A DNA stretch of 64,000 bases from Enterococcus pseudoavium NBRC 100491 (GCF_001544295.1 NZ_BCQF01000002.1:1-64000), one strand, 5' to 3'; numbered from the stretch's first letter, positions 44,939 through 54,397 are shown. Numbers and translations: made by a program. The notes: generated by a model not told the origin, from the sequence alone.

Positions 44939-45451
44939 ATGAACTTGAAAGATTATATTGCTAGTATCACTGATTACCCTAAAGAAGGGATTATTTTCCG
45001 GGATATCTCTCCCTTGATGGCTGATGGAGAAGCTTATCGTGAAGCGACAAAACAAATTGTCGATTATGCCAAGGAAAAACAAATCGATATGGTCGTTGGT
45101 CCTGAAGCGCGTGGCTTCATTGTAGGGTGCCCAGTCGCATTCGAATTAGGTGTGGGTTTTGCCCCTGTTCGTAAACCAGGTAAATTACCTCGTGAAGTGA
45201 TTTCAGTAGAGTATGAAAAGGAATACGGTACGGATACATTGACGATTCATAGCGACGCGATTAAACCAGGCCAGCGAGTGTTGATTACTGACGATTTGCT
45301 AGCGACAGGTGGAACCATCAAAGCGACAATCGAGTTGGTTGAGCAACTTGGCGGAATTGTCGTTGGTTGTGCCTTTTTGATTGAGTTAGAAGAACTACAT
45401 GGTCGTGATAAGATTCAAGGATATGATATTTTAACTTTAATGGACTACTAA
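44939..45451 (+). CDS. apt: Adenine phosphoribosyltransferase
   Basis: Purine salvage enzyme forming AMP from adenine and PRPP (170 residues, the family norm). Visible motifs are [32 protein letters not shown] and the PRPP-binding [14 protein letters not shown]. The start at 44939 follows AGGAGG at the recJ end. The recJ-apt order is common in Firmicutes, upstream of relA in many of them, but relA is not here. It ends at a strong hairpin. Confidence 0.97.
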   Translation: MNLKDYIASITDYPKEGIIFRDISPLMADGEAYREATKQIVDYAKEKQIDMVVGPEARGFIVGCPVAFELGVGFAPVRKPGKLPREVISVEYEKEYGTDTLTIHSDAIKPGQRVLITDDLLATGGTIKATIELVEQLGGIVVGCAFLIELEELHGRDKIQGYDILTLMDY

Positions 45452-45466
45452 GAGAAAATGCTAATT

Positions 45467-45499
45467 AAAAAAAGCTGTCAGAAAACTGACAGCTTTTTT
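45467..45499 (+). terminator. Terminator after apt
   Basis: AAAAGCTGTCAG/CTGACAGCTTTTTT with an AAAA loop; the A run upstream gives a U tract for the minus-strand gene too. Confidence 0.9.
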
Positions 45500-45513
45500 G
45501 GTGATCAATTAGA

Positions 45514-45777
45514 TTAAGCGGACTTATGATAGTGATGATCATAAGTCACGTAATAAAAATCTTCGGCAGGCTCTTTGTAATAAAATTCTTCCTCAGGTTG
45601 ATCTTCGGGATGGTGTTCAGCATAATGCTGAGCATATTTACGTTCGTCCCACAACATAAACCATACAAGAAACAAGCCAGAAAAAATGACGATTGCTGCT
45701 AACGATCCCAACTTACCTATCAATAAACCTAACAACAAAACGGCGATAATCAAACCAAATCTTCTTACTGCTTTCAT
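45514..45777 (-). CDS. Small two-helix membrane protein under LexA-type control
   Basis: An 87-residue protein that I do not recognise. Residues about 7-24 and 26-44 form two membrane helices joined by a tight turn at GKLGS. The remaining 43 residues are a cytoplasmic or external tail rich in His, Tyr and Glu/Asp (six His, with FYY repeated). TAGGAG precedes the ATG at 45777. The promoter contains two LexA-like boxes, so it should be SOS-induced. It sits beside lexA, where B. subtilis encodes the division inhibitor YneA. A role in checkpoint arrest is a guess from position. Confidence 0.75.
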   Translation of the reverse strand: MKAVRRFGLIIAVLLLGLLIGKLGSLAAIVIFSGLFLVWFMLWDERKYAQHYAEHHPEDQPEEEFYYKEPAEDFYYVTYDHHYHKSA

Positions 45778-45860
45778 CAATAATCACTCCTACTTCGTAT
45801 TAACGAACTCACTTTCCCAAAAAGAAAGATGTTTCTTGCGCGTATTAACTAAATAAAACG

Positions 45861-45910
45861 CGAACGTGTGTTTGTGTATTCATTATACGAATGTTTGTTC
45901 GTTTTGTAAA
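45861..45910 (-). promoter_or_regulatory. SOS promoter with two LexA boxes
   Basis: Minus strand: -35 TTTACA (45905-45910), exactly 17 bases, perfect -10 TATAAT (45882-45887). LexA box A, CGAACAAACATTCG (45888-45901), fills the spacer and differs from CGAACNNNNGTTCG at one position. Box B, CAAACACACGTTCG (45861-45874), lies at the predicted transcription start and also differs at one position. Confidence 0.82.
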
Positions 45911-45939
45911 GAAAAAAATAATCGGAAAGTTAATTCCGA

Positions 45940-46563
45940 TTAATAAATATGATTGCGGTAGAGGCCAACTACTTTTCCTAAAATAGAAACATTGTCAAAA
46001 ATCAAGGGTTCTAATTGGTCGTTTTCAGGTTGTAAGCGAATATGATCTGATTCTCGATAGAATCTTTTACAAGTGGCTTCATTCTCATCAGTCATGGCGA
46101 TTACAATTTCACCATTTGTGGCTGTTGATTGCTTTCTAACGATTACGTGATCACCATCGTAAATACCAGCATTGATCATACTTTCACCGCGAATGGTTAA
46201 CATGAAGAGGCTACCTTCTTCGCTAGACAAATCTGGCGGCACTGGGAAGAAGTCAGAGGCCTCTTCAACCGCTAAGATTGGTTCTCCGGCCGTAACGACG
46301 CCGAGCATAGGAATCACTTGCGGTGTTGCGCCAATTTTTTCTAGTCCCGTCATGGTCAACTCGATTGCTCGCGGTTTCGTCGGGTCGCGCAAAATCCAGC
46401 CCTTCTTCTCCAGTCTAGATAAATGACCATGAACCGTAGAAGTAGAAGAAAGATTCACGGCTTCTCCAATTTCTCTAACAGTGGGAGGATACCCTTTATT
46501 TTCAACGCGTTCATGAATGAAGCGCAAAACTTCTAATTGTTTGGTTTCCGTTCTTTTTGCCAA
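45940..46563 (-). CDS. lexA: SOS repressor LexA
   Basis: LexA repressor (207 residues from the TTG at 46563). The N-terminal winged helix shows [29 protein letters not shown] and [16 protein letters not shown]. The Ala-Gly self-cleavage site is in VVTAGEPI, the catalytic Ser is in [13 protein letters not shown], and Lys is in EATCKRF. RecA-stimulated cleavage would release SOS genes, including the adjacent small membrane protein. TTG is preferred because AGGTG stands six bases before it; a GTG three codons upstream is the alternative. A LexA box overlaps its own promoter. Confidence 0.96.
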   Translation of the reverse strand: MAKRTETKQLEVLRFIHERVENKGYPPTVREIGEAVNLSSTSTVHGHLSRLEKKGWILRDPTKPRAIELTMTGLEKIGATPQVIPMLGVVTAGEPILAVEEASDFFPVPPDLSSEEGSLFMLTIRGESMINAGIYDGDHVIVRKQSTATNGEIVIAMTDENEATCKRFYRESDHIRLQPENDQLEPLIFDNVSILGKVVGLYRNHIY

Positions 46564-46589
46564 TGACCGCACCTTCTTTCGTTTTTTTT

Positions 46590-46629
46590 AGTGTAGCATA
46601 GATAACCGAACAAATCAAACAAGCGTTCG
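46590..46629 (-). promoter_or_regulatory. lexA promoter with LexA box
   Basis: Minus strand: -35 TTGATT (46613-46618), 17-base spacer, extended -10 TGCTACACT (-10 at 46590-46595). CAAACAAGCGTTCG (46616-46629) matches CGAACNNNNGTTCG with one mismatch and overlaps the -35, fitting autorepression. Confidence 0.75.
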
Positions 46630-46694
46630 TATTGGTTAATACTTTCAACTTATTGTTTTTTATGTATAATTAAATAGGAAAAGAGGTGCTCAAG

Positions 46695-46937
46695 ATGATT
46701 AATGATGAAACAATTGCACGAATTAATGAATTGGCTAAAAAGAAAAAAAGTGTTGGCTTAACGGATGCGGAAGCACACGAACAGAAAGTCTTGCGAGAAG
46801 AGTATATTGCTTCATTTCGTAGCGGGATGCGCCATCATATCGAAGGAATGAAAGTCGTTGATCCGGAGGGAAACGATGTCACACCTGAAAAATTGAAGAA
46901 AATTCAAAAAGAAAAAGGATTGCATAATAGAAAATAG
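46695..46937 (+). CDS. DUF896 family protein YnzC
   Basis: Small helical DUF896 protein (80 residues): [33 protein letters not shown] and [20 protein letters not shown]. In B. subtilis, ynzC is the third gene of the SOS operon yneA-yneB-ynzC, divergent from lexA, and the position here is the same but without yneA and yneB. The start at 46695 follows GAGGTG. Its own -10 is TATAAT at about 46665-46670; the lexA operator lies about 35 bases upstream of that, so SOS control of this gene is uncertain. Confidence 0.9.
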   Translation: MINDETIARINELAKKKKSVGLTDAEAHEQKVLREEYIASFRSGMRHHIEGMKVVDPEGNDVTPEKLKKIQKEKGLHNRK

Positions 46938-46957
46938 ATATTTTCTGGAATAAGTGA

Positions 46958-46986
46958 TTGAAAACTAAAAATAAATCGGTTACAAT
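46958..46986 (+). promoter_or_regulatory. Promoter of tkt
   Basis: -35 TTGAAA (46958-46963), 17-base spacer, -10 TACAAT (46981-46986). Confidence 0.7.
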
Positions 46987-47031
46987 AGACAGAGAATTAA
47001 AGTATTTTTTACCAAAAAAGGAGGAACTATC

Positions 47032-49026
47032 TTGTTCGACAACATCGATCAATTAGGTGTAAACACAATCAGAACTTTAAGTATTGAAGCGATTCAAAAG
47101 GCAAATTCAGGTCATCCAGGCTTACCAATGGGTGCGGCTCCAATGGCTTATGCATTATGGACGAAACATTTAAATGTGAATCCAGCAACTTCATTAAATT
47201 GGCCAAATCGCGACCGGTTTATTTTATCAGCGGGTCATGGATCAGCAATGCTATATAGTTTGCTGCATTTGGCGGGTTATCAAGTAACAATTGATGATTT
47301 GAAAAATTTCCGTCAATGGGAAAGCAAAACCCCAGGACATCCTGAATATCATCATACAGATGGAGTTGAAGCAACTTCTGGACCTCTAGGCCAAGGTATT
47401 TCTACTTCTGTAGGGATGGCAATGGCGGAAGCTCATTTAGCTGCGACTTATAACCGTGACAGCTTTAACGTTATGGATCATTACACTTATGCACTATGTG
47501 GTGATGGCGACTTAATGGAAGGAGTTTCTGGCGAAGCTAGCTCAATGGCTGGTCACTTAAAATTAGGTAAATTGATCGTTTTATATGATTCAAATGATAT
47601 TTCTCTGGATGGACCAACTTCAAAAGCCTTTACTGAAAATGTGGGTGCCCGTTATGAAGCTTACGGCTGGCAACATATTTTAGTAAAAGATGGCAATGAC
47701 TTAGAAGCGATTTCGAAAGCTATTGATGAAGCGAAAGCTGAAACAGAAAAACCAACCTTAATCGAAATCAAGACGGTCATCGGTTACGGCTCACCAAAAG
47801 AAGGAACTTCAGCAGTTCATGGTGCACCATTAGGTAAAGAAGGCATTGATGTTGCAAAAGCTGTATATGGTTGGAAATATCCAGATTTTACAGTGCCAGA
47901 AGAAGTGGCGCAACGCTTTAAAGAAGAAATTAATGACAAAGGTGCCAAAGCTGAGGCTGACTGGGATACAATGTTTGCCAACTACGCAAAAGTACATCCA
48001 GAATTAGCACAACAATTCAAAATGGCCTTTGCGGGTGAACTACCTGAAAATTGGCAAGAAGCTTTACCTGTTTATGAAGAAGGCACTGCTCAAGCAAGTC
48101 GTGTATCAAGTAAAGATGCGATCCAAGCAATCGCTAAAGCAGTTCCAAATATTTGGGGCGGTTCAGCCGATTTATCAGGTTCTAATAATACTACGATTGC
48201 TGGTGAAAAAGAATTCCAACCAGATTCTTATGAAGGCCGTAATATTTGGTTCGGCGTTCGTGAATTTGCGATGGCCAGTGCAATGAACGGAATCCATTTA
48301 CATGGCGGAACGCGTGTTTATGGCGGAACATTCTTCGTCTTTACCGATTACTTACGTCCTGCGATTCGGATGTCTGCAATTCAAGATCTACCGGTTATTT
48401 ATGTATTGACTCATGATTCGGTGGCTGTTGGTGAAGATGGTCCAACGCATGAACCAATCGAACAATTAGCTAGCGTGCGCTGTATGCCAAATGTTCAAGT
48501 CATTCGTCCAGCCGACGGAAACGAAACTTCTGCCGCTTGGATTCAAGCGTTAGAAACACAGAATAAGCCAACTATTTTAGTTTTAAGTCGTCAAAACTTA
48601 CCAGTCTTGCCAAATAGCAAAGACTTGGCGAAAACAGGCGTAGCTAAAGGTGGCTATGTGATTTCTAAAGCTGAATCTGACACACCTGAAGGTATTTTGA
48701 TTGCAACAGGTTCTGAAGTGAATTTGGCGGTTCAAGCGCAAAAAGAATTAAAAGCACAAGGAAAAGATGTTTCCGTTGTTTCTTTACCAAGTTTTGATTT
48801 ATTCGAAGCGCAAGACGAAGCTTATAAAGAATCTGTCTTACCTAAAGCAGTAACTAAACGAGTAGCGATTGAAGCAGCATCTCCATTTGGTTGGGAACGT
48901 TACATCGGTACTGAAGGAAAAATGATCGGCATTGATCACTTCGGCGCTTCAGCACCTGGTGATTATGTATTAGAACAATTTGGTTTCACCGTTGAGAATG
49001 TAGTAAATACATTTAACGAATTATAA
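47032..49026 (+). CDS. tkt: Transketolase
   Basis: Thiamine-diphosphate enzyme of the pentose phosphate pathway (664 residues), moving two-carbon units between sugar phosphates. The N-terminal signature [27 protein letters not shown], the thiamine motif [18 protein letters not shown] with a downstream DSN, the pyrimidine-domain [18 protein letters not shown], and the C-terminal domain are complete. The TTG start follows AAAGGAGG. It is monocistronic with its own promoter and terminator. Confidence 0.97.
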   Translation: MFDNIDQLGVNTIRTLSIEAIQKANSGHPGLPMGAAPMAYALWTKHLNVNPATSLNWPNRDRFILSAGHGSAMLYSLLHLAGYQVTIDDLKNFRQWESKTPGHPEYHHTDGVEATSGPLGQGISTSVGMAMAEAHLAATYNRDSFNVMDHYTYALCGDGDLMEGVSGEASSMAGHLKLGKLIVLYDSNDISLDGPTSKAFTENVGARYEAYGWQHILVKDGNDLEAISKAIDEAKAETEKPTLIEIKTVIGYGSPKEGTSAVHGAPLGKEGIDVAKAVYGWKYPDFTVPEEVAQRFKEEINDKGAKAEADWDTMFANYAKVHPELAQQFKMAFAGELPENWQEALPVYEEGTAQASRVSSKDAIQAIAKAVPNIWGGSADLSGSNNTTIAGEKEFQPDSYEGRNIWFGVREFAMASAMNGIHLHGGTRVYGGTFFVFTDYLRPAIRMSAIQDLPVIYVLTHDSVAVGEDGPTHEPIEQLASVRCMPNVQVIRPADGNETSAAWIQALETQNKPTILVLSRQNLPVLPNSKDLAKTGVAKGGYVISKAESDTPEGILIATGSEVNLAVQAQKELKAQGKDVSVVSLPSFDLFEAQDEAYKESVLPKAVTKRVAIEAASPFGWERYIGTEGKMIGIDHFGASAPGDYVLEQFGFTVENVVNTFNEL

Positions 49027-49032
49027 TCAGTA

Positions 49033-49066
49033 AAAGTTGAGAGGGGATACCTTCTCAACTTTTTTT
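49033..49066 (+). terminator. Terminator after tkt
   Basis: AAAAGTTGAGA/TCTCAACTTTTTTT around a GGGGATACCT-type loop. Confidence 0.87.
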
Positions 49067-49185
49067 GTGGAAGTTAAAAACCAAATGAATGTTTACATAA
49101 TGTATTACTTTTAAACCAACGGCGAATTCACCGCTTTCAATTTTTTAGTAGAATAAAAATAAATGCGTATTCGTGAGCAAATTAA

Positions 49186-49235
49186 TTTAGACAGAATTTA
49201 TATTCTGTTATACTGTCCTTGTGCAAATGATTGCA
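49186..49235 (+). promoter_or_regulatory. nox promoter with palindromic operator in the spacer
   Basis: -35 TTTAGA (49186-49191), 17-base spacer, -10 TATACT (49209-49214). The spacer is filled by ACAGAATTTATATTCTGT (49191-49208), a perfect 7-bp inverted repeat with a TTAT centre. A second repeat, TGCAAATGATTGCA (49222-49235), lies just after the predicted transcription start. This is a likely repressor site; the repressor is unknown. Confidence 0.6.
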
Positions 49236-49269
49236 ATTAAAAAAAAGAACGAATGAGAGTGGGATGACA

Positions 49270-50613
49270 ATGAAAGTAGTAGTAGTAGGATGTACGCATG
49301 CCGGCACTGCAGCCGTAAAAAATATTTTAGCCAATCACCCAGATGCTGATGTAACAGTCTTTGAACGGAATGATAATATTTCTTTCTTATCTTGTGGAAT
49401 CGCTTTATATGTTGGTGGCGTGGTTAAGGATCCAGCTGGTTTGTTTTATTCTAACCCAGAAGAATTAGCCTCTCTAGGTGCAAAAGTGAACATGGAACAC
49501 GATGTAACGAACATTGACACAGAAGCTAAAAAAGTAACAGCAAAAGATTTAAAAACCAACGAAGAAAAAGTCGTTGATTATGATAAATTAGTAGTAACAA
49601 CTGGTTCTTGGCCGATTATTCCGCCAATTAAAGGAATTGAATCGAAGAATATTTTATTATGTAAAAACTATAACCAAGCCAATAAAATTATTGAACAAGC
49701 CAAAGAAGCAAAAAAAGTCGTTGTTGTCGGTGGCGGTTATATCGGGATCGAATTGGTAGAAGCCTTTGCTGAATCTGGCAAACAAGTCACATTGATTGAT
49801 GGGTTGTCACGGATCTTAAATAAATATTTAGATGAACCATTCACAAATATCTTAGAAAAAGAATTAGTTGACCGTGGTGTTACGTTGGCTCTTGGCGAAA
49901 ATGTCAGCGAGTTTGTTGCGGATGAATCAGGAACCGTTACTAAAGTCGTTACGGCGAGTCAAGAATTTGAAGCGGATATGGTTATCTTATGCGTAGGTTT
50001 CAGACCTAATACTGACCTATTAAAAGGAAAAGTTGATATGTTACCAAGCGGTGCGATCATTGTAAATGAATACATGCAGTCAAGCGATCCGGATATTTTT
50101 TCTGCGGGTGATTCAACCGTGGTTCATTACAATCCAACTGGTAAAGAACAATATATTCCACTAGCAACTAACGCTGTTCGTCAAGGAATGCTAGTAGGTC
50201 AAAATTTAACTGAGCAGAAAATGAAATATCGTGGGACACAAGGAACTTCTGGATTATACTTATTTGGTTGGACCATCGGATCAACTGGATTAACCAAAGA
50301 AAGTGCAGCATTGAATGAAATTGATGTGAATGTCACAGTGATTGAAGACAATTATCGTCCTGAGTTTATGCCGACAACCGAGAAGGTCTTAATGGAAATC
50401 GTTTCAGAAAAAGGAACCAATAAAATTTTAGGCGCACAATTCCTTTCGAAATATGATATTACTCAATCAGCCAATACTTTATCTGTGGCTATTCAAAATG
50501 ACATGACGTTAGAAGATTTAGCCTTACAAGATTTCTTCTTCCAACCACATTTTGATCGTCCATGGAACTACTTGAACATTTTAGCCCAAGCGGCATTAAA
50601 AGAAGCAGAATAA
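49270..50613 (+). CDS. nox: NADH oxidase (water-forming type)
   Basis: FAD-dependent NADH oxidase of the NADH peroxidase/CoA-disulfide reductase family (447 residues). It has the redox Cys in NISFLSCGIALYVGG (Cys about 42), the FAD motif VVVGCTHAGTAAVKNI, the NAD motif VVVVGGGYIGIELVEAF and the C-terminal DFFFQPHFDRPWNYLN block. The sequence is close to enterococcal Nox rather than Npr, so reduction of O2 to water with regeneration of NAD+ is expected. The start at 49270 follows GAGAGTGGG. Its promoter carries a notable palindrome. Confidence 0.93.
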   Translation: MKVVVVGCTHAGTAAVKNILANHPDADVTVFERNDNISFLSCGIALYVGGVVKDPAGLFYSNPEELASLGAKVNMEHDVTNIDTEAKKVTAKDLKTNEEKVVDYDKLVVTTGSWPIIPPIKGIESKNILLCKNYNQANKIIEQAKEAKKVVVVGGGYIGIELVEAFAESGKQVTLIDGLSRILNKYLDEPFTNILEKELVDRGVTLALGENVSEFVADESGTVTKVVTASQEFEADMVILCVGFRPNTDLLKGKVDMLPSGAIIVNEYMQSSDPDIFSAGDSTVVHYNPTGKEQYIPLATNAVRQGMLVGQNLTEQKMKYRGTQGTSGLYLFGWTIGSTGLTKESAALNEIDVNVTVIEDNYRPEFMPTTEKVLMEIVSEKGTNKILGAQFLSKYDITQSANTLSVAIQNDMTLEDLALQDFFFQPHFDRPWNYLNILAQAALKEAE

Positions 50614-50614
50614 A

Positions 50615-50646
50615 ACAAAAACAGGAAGGAGCTCCTTCCTGTTTTT
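50615..50646 (+). terminator. Terminator after nox
   Basis: AAAAACAGGAAGGA pairs with TCCTTCCTGTTTTT around GC. Confidence 0.9.
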
Positions 50647-50724
50647 GCTTGTTTACTGAAGAGGTCATCTATTGGATTTCCATTTTTTTTAGTGTAAACT
50701 AAAATGGGAAATGGAGGATTTTAA

Positions 50725-51438
50725 ATGATTTCATTGAAAGATTATCTAGCCGGTGGCGAGACGACAATCTCTAACTTGCTGTTACAAAATTATTCCAAAC
50801 TAGGGTTAACTACAGAAGAATTTATGCTGTGGTTACAGCTTTACGCTGCGCAGCAGATCGGTGATGAGTTTCCTGATTTAACAGGAATTGCTAAAAATAT
50901 GGGGAGCACAACTGAAAAAGCTTATAAAGCGTTAAACAATTTAGTGGAGAAAGAGTTTGTTACTTTAGAAACAAAATTAGATGACCAGGGACGACAAAGT
51001 GATCGTTACAATTTACTGCCAGCCTTTGAGAAATTGTCGAACTTGAAGGAACAAGCCCGCTTTGAGGCAGAGGAGCAAAATGATTTAGCAGCCCAAAAGA
51101 AAATGTTGCGTTCTTTTGAACAAGAATTTGGCCGGCCGCTTTCACCGATTGAGTACCAAAAGATTGGTTATTGGCTGAACGAAGACCACTATACGCCTTC
51201 ATTGATCGAGTTAGCGTTGCAAGAGGCCGTCTTAAATCAAGCCTATAATTTTAAGTATATCGAGACAGTACTTCAAAGCTGGGAAAAGAAAAATATCCGT
51301 TCAAAGGCGCAGGTCGAAGAAGAACAGCGTCGTCGTAAACAAATCTTATTGCAAAAAGAAGAGCAGAATCAAACCGAAGAACTTCCTAAAGTTTCTTTGT
51401 ACAATTGGCTAGAAAGGAAAGATCCCGATGCTGAGTAA
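50725..51438 (+). CDS. dnaD: DNA replication protein DnaD
   Basis: DnaD primosomal protein (237 residues), helping load the replicative helicase during initiation and restart. The N-terminal winged-helix DDBH1 domain (about 1-100) shows YSKLGLTTEEFMLWLQL and GSTTEKAYKALNNLVEKEFV. The C-terminal DDBH2 domain (about 125-205) shows FEQEFGRPLSPIEYQKIGYWL and YNFKYIETVLQSWEKKNI. A charged tail follows. It overlaps nth by 11 bases, the standard Firmicute pairing. GGAGG precedes the ATG. Confidence 0.95.
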   Translation: MISLKDYLAGGETTISNLLLQNYSKLGLTTEEFMLWLQLYAAQQIGDEFPDLTGIAKNMGSTTEKAYKALNNLVEKEFVTLETKLDDQGRQSDRYNLLPAFEKLSNLKEQARFEAEEQNDLAAQKKMLRSFEQEFGRPLSPIEYQKIGYWLNEDHYTPSLIELALQEAVLNQAYNFKYIETVLQSWEKKNIRSKAQVEEEQRRRKQILLQKEEQNQTEELPKVSLYNWLERKDPDAE

Positions 51439-52081
51439 AGAAAAGACGATGGAAGCTTTGTCGCGAATGTATGAAATGTTTCCTGATGCAGTGGGAGAAC
51501 TTCACTCTGATTCTCCTTTCCAATTACTAATTGCGGTGATTCTAAGTGCTCAAGCGACAGATGTTTCAGTCAATAAAGCGACCCCGGCACTATTTGCGGC
51601 ATATCCGACTCCGGAGGCATTAGCCCAAGCACCACTAGACGATATCATCGCAAAAATCAAAACGATTGGATTATATCGCAACAAGGCTAAAAATATTAAA
51701 GCTTGTGCGCAAATGCTATTGGATAATTATGACGGAGTTGTTCCTCAGACAAGAGAAGAATTGATCAAGCTACCGGGAGTCGGAAGAAAGACTGCTAACG
51801 TTGTATTAGGGGATGCCTTTGGTGTACCGGCAATTGCAGTAGATACCCATGTTGAGCGTGTAACGAAACGCTTGCGGATAGTTAAACTGAATGCTTCTGT
51901 AACTGAGGTAGAAACGACGTTAATGCGCAAAATTCCAAAAGAATTGTGGGTGAAGAGTCACCATACACTGATTTTCTTTGGTCGTTATCACTGTACGGCA
52001 CGCGCGCCAAAATGTGAAATTTGTCCATTATTAGATCTATGCCAAGATGGTAAAGAACGTTTAAAAGCCACTCGAAAATAA
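51428..52081 (+). CDS. nth: Endonuclease III
   Basis: Base-excision repair glycosylase and AP lyase for oxidised pyrimidines (217 residues). It has the helix-hairpin-helix LPGVGRKTANVVL with the catalytic Lys, the catalytic Asp in AVDTHVERV, and the iron-sulfur loop CTARAPKCEICPLLDLC with C-x6-C-x2-C-x5-C spacing. All key residues are intact. It is co-transcribed with dnaD and ends at a bidirectional hairpin shared with the convergent pbp1A. Confidence 0.97.
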   Translation: MLSKEKTMEALSRMYEMFPDAVGELHSDSPFQLLIAVILSAQATDVSVNKATPALFAAYPTPEALAQAPLDDIIAKIKTIGLYRNKAKNIKACAQMLLDNYDGVVPQTREELIKLPGVGRKTANVVLGDAFGVPAIAVDTHVERVTKRLRIVKLNASVTEVETTLMRKIPKELWVKSHHTLIFFGRYHCTARAPKCEICPLLDLCQDGKERLKATRK

Positions 52082-52098
52082 TTCGAGTGGCTTTTTTT
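52063..52098 (+). terminator. Bidirectional terminator between nth and pbp1A
   Basis: AAAGCCACTCGAA/TTCGAGTGGCTTT with a short AT loop, then seven T. The nth stop lies in the loop. Confidence 0.88.
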
Positions 52099-54397
52099 AA
52101 TTGCTACCTGATGGTTGGCTTGGTTCCGGCGTCGGATCTGGTGGAGCCGCACTAGATGAAGGTTCCGACGGTTGTGGTGCACTGGATGAAGACGGCGTTG
52201 GTGCAGGTTCTGAACTTACCGGAGTATCAGTACTTGCTGGTGTCTCAACTGTAGATGACTCTGAAACACTTGGCACTGTCTCAACACTGCTACTTGGTTC
52301 GGTTGATTGACTATAGGAAGTATTATTGTAATAAGGATTTTGAACAGATGAACGAGGAGCCACCGGCACATTTGCTGCCCCTTTAACATAGAGCTCGTTT
52401 CCATTTCTAATCACATCATCGGGCATTACCCAGTCTTCGTTAGAGACACTTTCTGAAGCGTAGCTCATCATCTCTCGGTAAACATATTGTGCGATATTTT
52501 CAGATTCAGAAGTGATCGGTGTCATACGATTGTCATAGCCCGCCCAGATAGATAGTGAGTAGTGAGGGGTATAACCTGTAAACATGACCTCTGGTGAAAT
52601 GGCTCCTGAATGGGGTATTTTAGCTAGTTCATCATCTGTGTAATTAGATGTTCCGGTTTTACCAGCTTGGAACAAATTAGGAATTTGTGCATACGCTCCA
52701 GTTCCCTTAGCGATAACATCTTTCAAGATATCAGTTATCATATACGCTGTGTAAGGTTCCATTGCTTTTTTACCTTCACTTGAGAAAGTCTGTTCAGACC
52801 CGTCTTGATATTTGATTTTGTTGATATAAAGCGGTTCATTGTAAGTTCCGCCATTAGCAAAGGCTGCATAAGCTGCCGCCATCTTTTCAGTAGAAATCCC
52901 ATATTTTGTGCCGTCTTGTGTTTCTGTATTACTTGAAATCGCATTGGCTTGTTGAATTTCTTTATACTGAATGCCTAGTTTTTTCAAGAATTTTGCTACA
53001 TTGTCTGGCCCAACTTCGTTGAAAACTTTTACCGCTGGAACATTTCGCGAATCATATAGCGCCTGCCGTAAAGTAATGCGTCCTTTATAGGAAAGATCCC
53101 AATTTTTCACTTCCGTTTTGGTACCTTCATAATAGTAAGGTGCATCATCAATATAGGTTCCGGTAGATTGTTGTTTGTATTCAAAAAGCGGACCATAATC
53201 AGTGATTGGTTTAACAGTAGAACCAAAATCACGGGAAGTGTTGACTGCTCGGTTCATCCCAAGATAAACATCATCGGGAATATTACGGCCGCCAATTTGT
53301 GCTGTAACTTTACCAGTTTGACTATCGACTAAAGTAGCTGCGATTTGCAATTCTTCATCTGGATACTGAACATATTCGTCACCATTGACAATCGAATAGA
53401 GTCGATTCTGGGCAGCAGTGTCCAAATTAGTATAAATATCTAAACCATCGGTATAAACATTTTTACCGGTTTTTTCTTCAACTTGAGCGATGACTTCTTT
53501 GACGTAATTATCCGCCACTTTTCGTTCTTGATTATCCGCCTCTAGAGGTAATAACCCTTGATCAATGGGCTCTTGGGTTGCTTTATCATATTCGGCTTGA
53601 GTAATTTTTTTGTTGGTCTGCATCGTATACAGTACGGTATCACGTCGTTCCTTTGCCGCTTCCGGATGTCTATATGGATCATAGGAGTTAGGGGCTTGAG
53701 GCATCCCGGCTAATAAGGCGGTTTGAGCAATGGTTAGATGCTGTAATTCTTTTCCAAAATAGGTTTCTGCGGCTGTTTCCATGCCGTAGAGACCATTTGC
53801 CATATAAACTTTATTGATGTAATAAGTCAAAATCTCTTGTTTTGAGTGTTTCTTTTCTAATTGAATAGCTAACCAAGCTTCTTGTGCCTTGCGGCGTAAA
53901 GTTTGATCGGAAGCTTTGGTTGAGAAAAAGGAAAGTTTTACTAGTTGCTGGGTTAAGGTACTCCCACCTTGTAGTCCGTCTTTATTGGTAATATTGTGGA
54001 CGAGTGAGCCCATGATACGGACAGGATCTACGCCATTGTGTTTAAAGAACCGTCGATCCTCAACTGAAACGATGGCATCATCTAATTCCTGTGGGATTTC
54101 GGTAGCACTAACTTTTTCCCTTTTTTCAGCACCTAGATCTTCAAATATATTTCCGTCTGTGTCATAAAGTTTGGATGAAACAGTAGCATCCAATTTTTTT
54201 TCGCTTAACTCAGGAGCATCTTTTACATAGAAGAAAAAGGTTCCAATACCAGCTAGTAAAGCTATACAAAGTAAGCTGACAATTCCAATCGCGATCTTCA
54301 ATCCAATATGACGACCTGCTTTATTTTTTTGTTTAAGTTTCGGTTTCTTACCTGAAGAGGTTCGCGAATTTTTTTGCGAACGAGAGGTATTAGCCAT
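52097..54397 (-). CDS. pbp1A: Class A penicillin-binding protein 1A
   Basis: Bifunctional peptidoglycan synthase (766 residues). A cytoplasmic basic tail precedes one membrane helix (about 33-56). The GT51 transglycosylase domain (about 75-250) has VEDRRFFKHNGVDP and GGSTLTQQLVK. The transpeptidase domain (about 325-625) has the active Ser in FGSTVKPI, SSN in AISSNTET and KTG in AGKTGTSNYTDD. The last 85 residues are a Ser/Pro/Thr/Glu-rich low-complexity tail. AAAGGAG fixes the start at 54397, overlapping recU by eight bases. Confidence 0.96.
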   Translation of the reverse strand: MANTSRSQKNSRTSSGKKPKLKQKNKAGRHIGLKIAIGIVSLLCIALLAGIGTFFFYVKDAPELSEKKLDATVSSKLYDTDGNIFEDLGAEKREKVSATEIPQELDDAIVSVEDRRFFKHNGVDPVRIMGSLVHNITNKDGLQGGSTLTQQLVKLSFFSTKASDQTLRRKAQEAWLAIQLEKKHSKQEILTYYINKVYMANGLYGMETAAETYFGKELQHLTIAQTALLAGMPQAPNSYDPYRHPEAAKERRDTVLYTMQTNKKITQAEYDKATQEPIDQGLLPLEADNQERKVADNYVKEVIAQVEEKTGKNVYTDGLDIYTNLDTAAQNRLYSIVNGDEYVQYPDEELQIAATLVDSQTGKVTAQIGGRNIPDDVYLGMNRAVNTSRDFGSTVKPITDYGPLFEYKQQSTGTYIDDAPYYYEGTKTEVKNWDLSYKGRITLRQALYDSRNVPAVKVFNEVGPDNVAKFLKKLGIQYKEIQQANAISSNTETQDGTKYGISTEKMAAAYAAFANGGTYNEPLYINKIKYQDGSEQTFSSEGKKAMEPYTAYMITDILKDVIAKGTGAYAQIPNLFQAGKTGTSNYTDDELAKIPHSGAISPEVMFTGYTPHYSLSIWAGYDNRMTPITSESENIAQYVYREMMSYASESVSNEDWVMPDDVIRNGNELYVKGAANVPVAPRSSVQNPYYNNTSYSQSTEPSSSVETVPSVSESSTVETPASTDTPVSSEPAPTPSSSSAPQPSEPSSSAAPPDPTPEPSQPSGSN

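Noticed and set aside
46616-46629. LexA box as an operator for ynzC as well as lexA
   Set aside because: The box lies upstream of the likely ynzC -35, so repression of ynzC is not supported; it is assigned to lexA only.
52101-52310. Plus-strand Gly/Ser/Val-rich frame at the pbp1A 3' end
   Set aside because: It is the antisense shadow of the low-complexity Ser/Pro tail of PBP1A.
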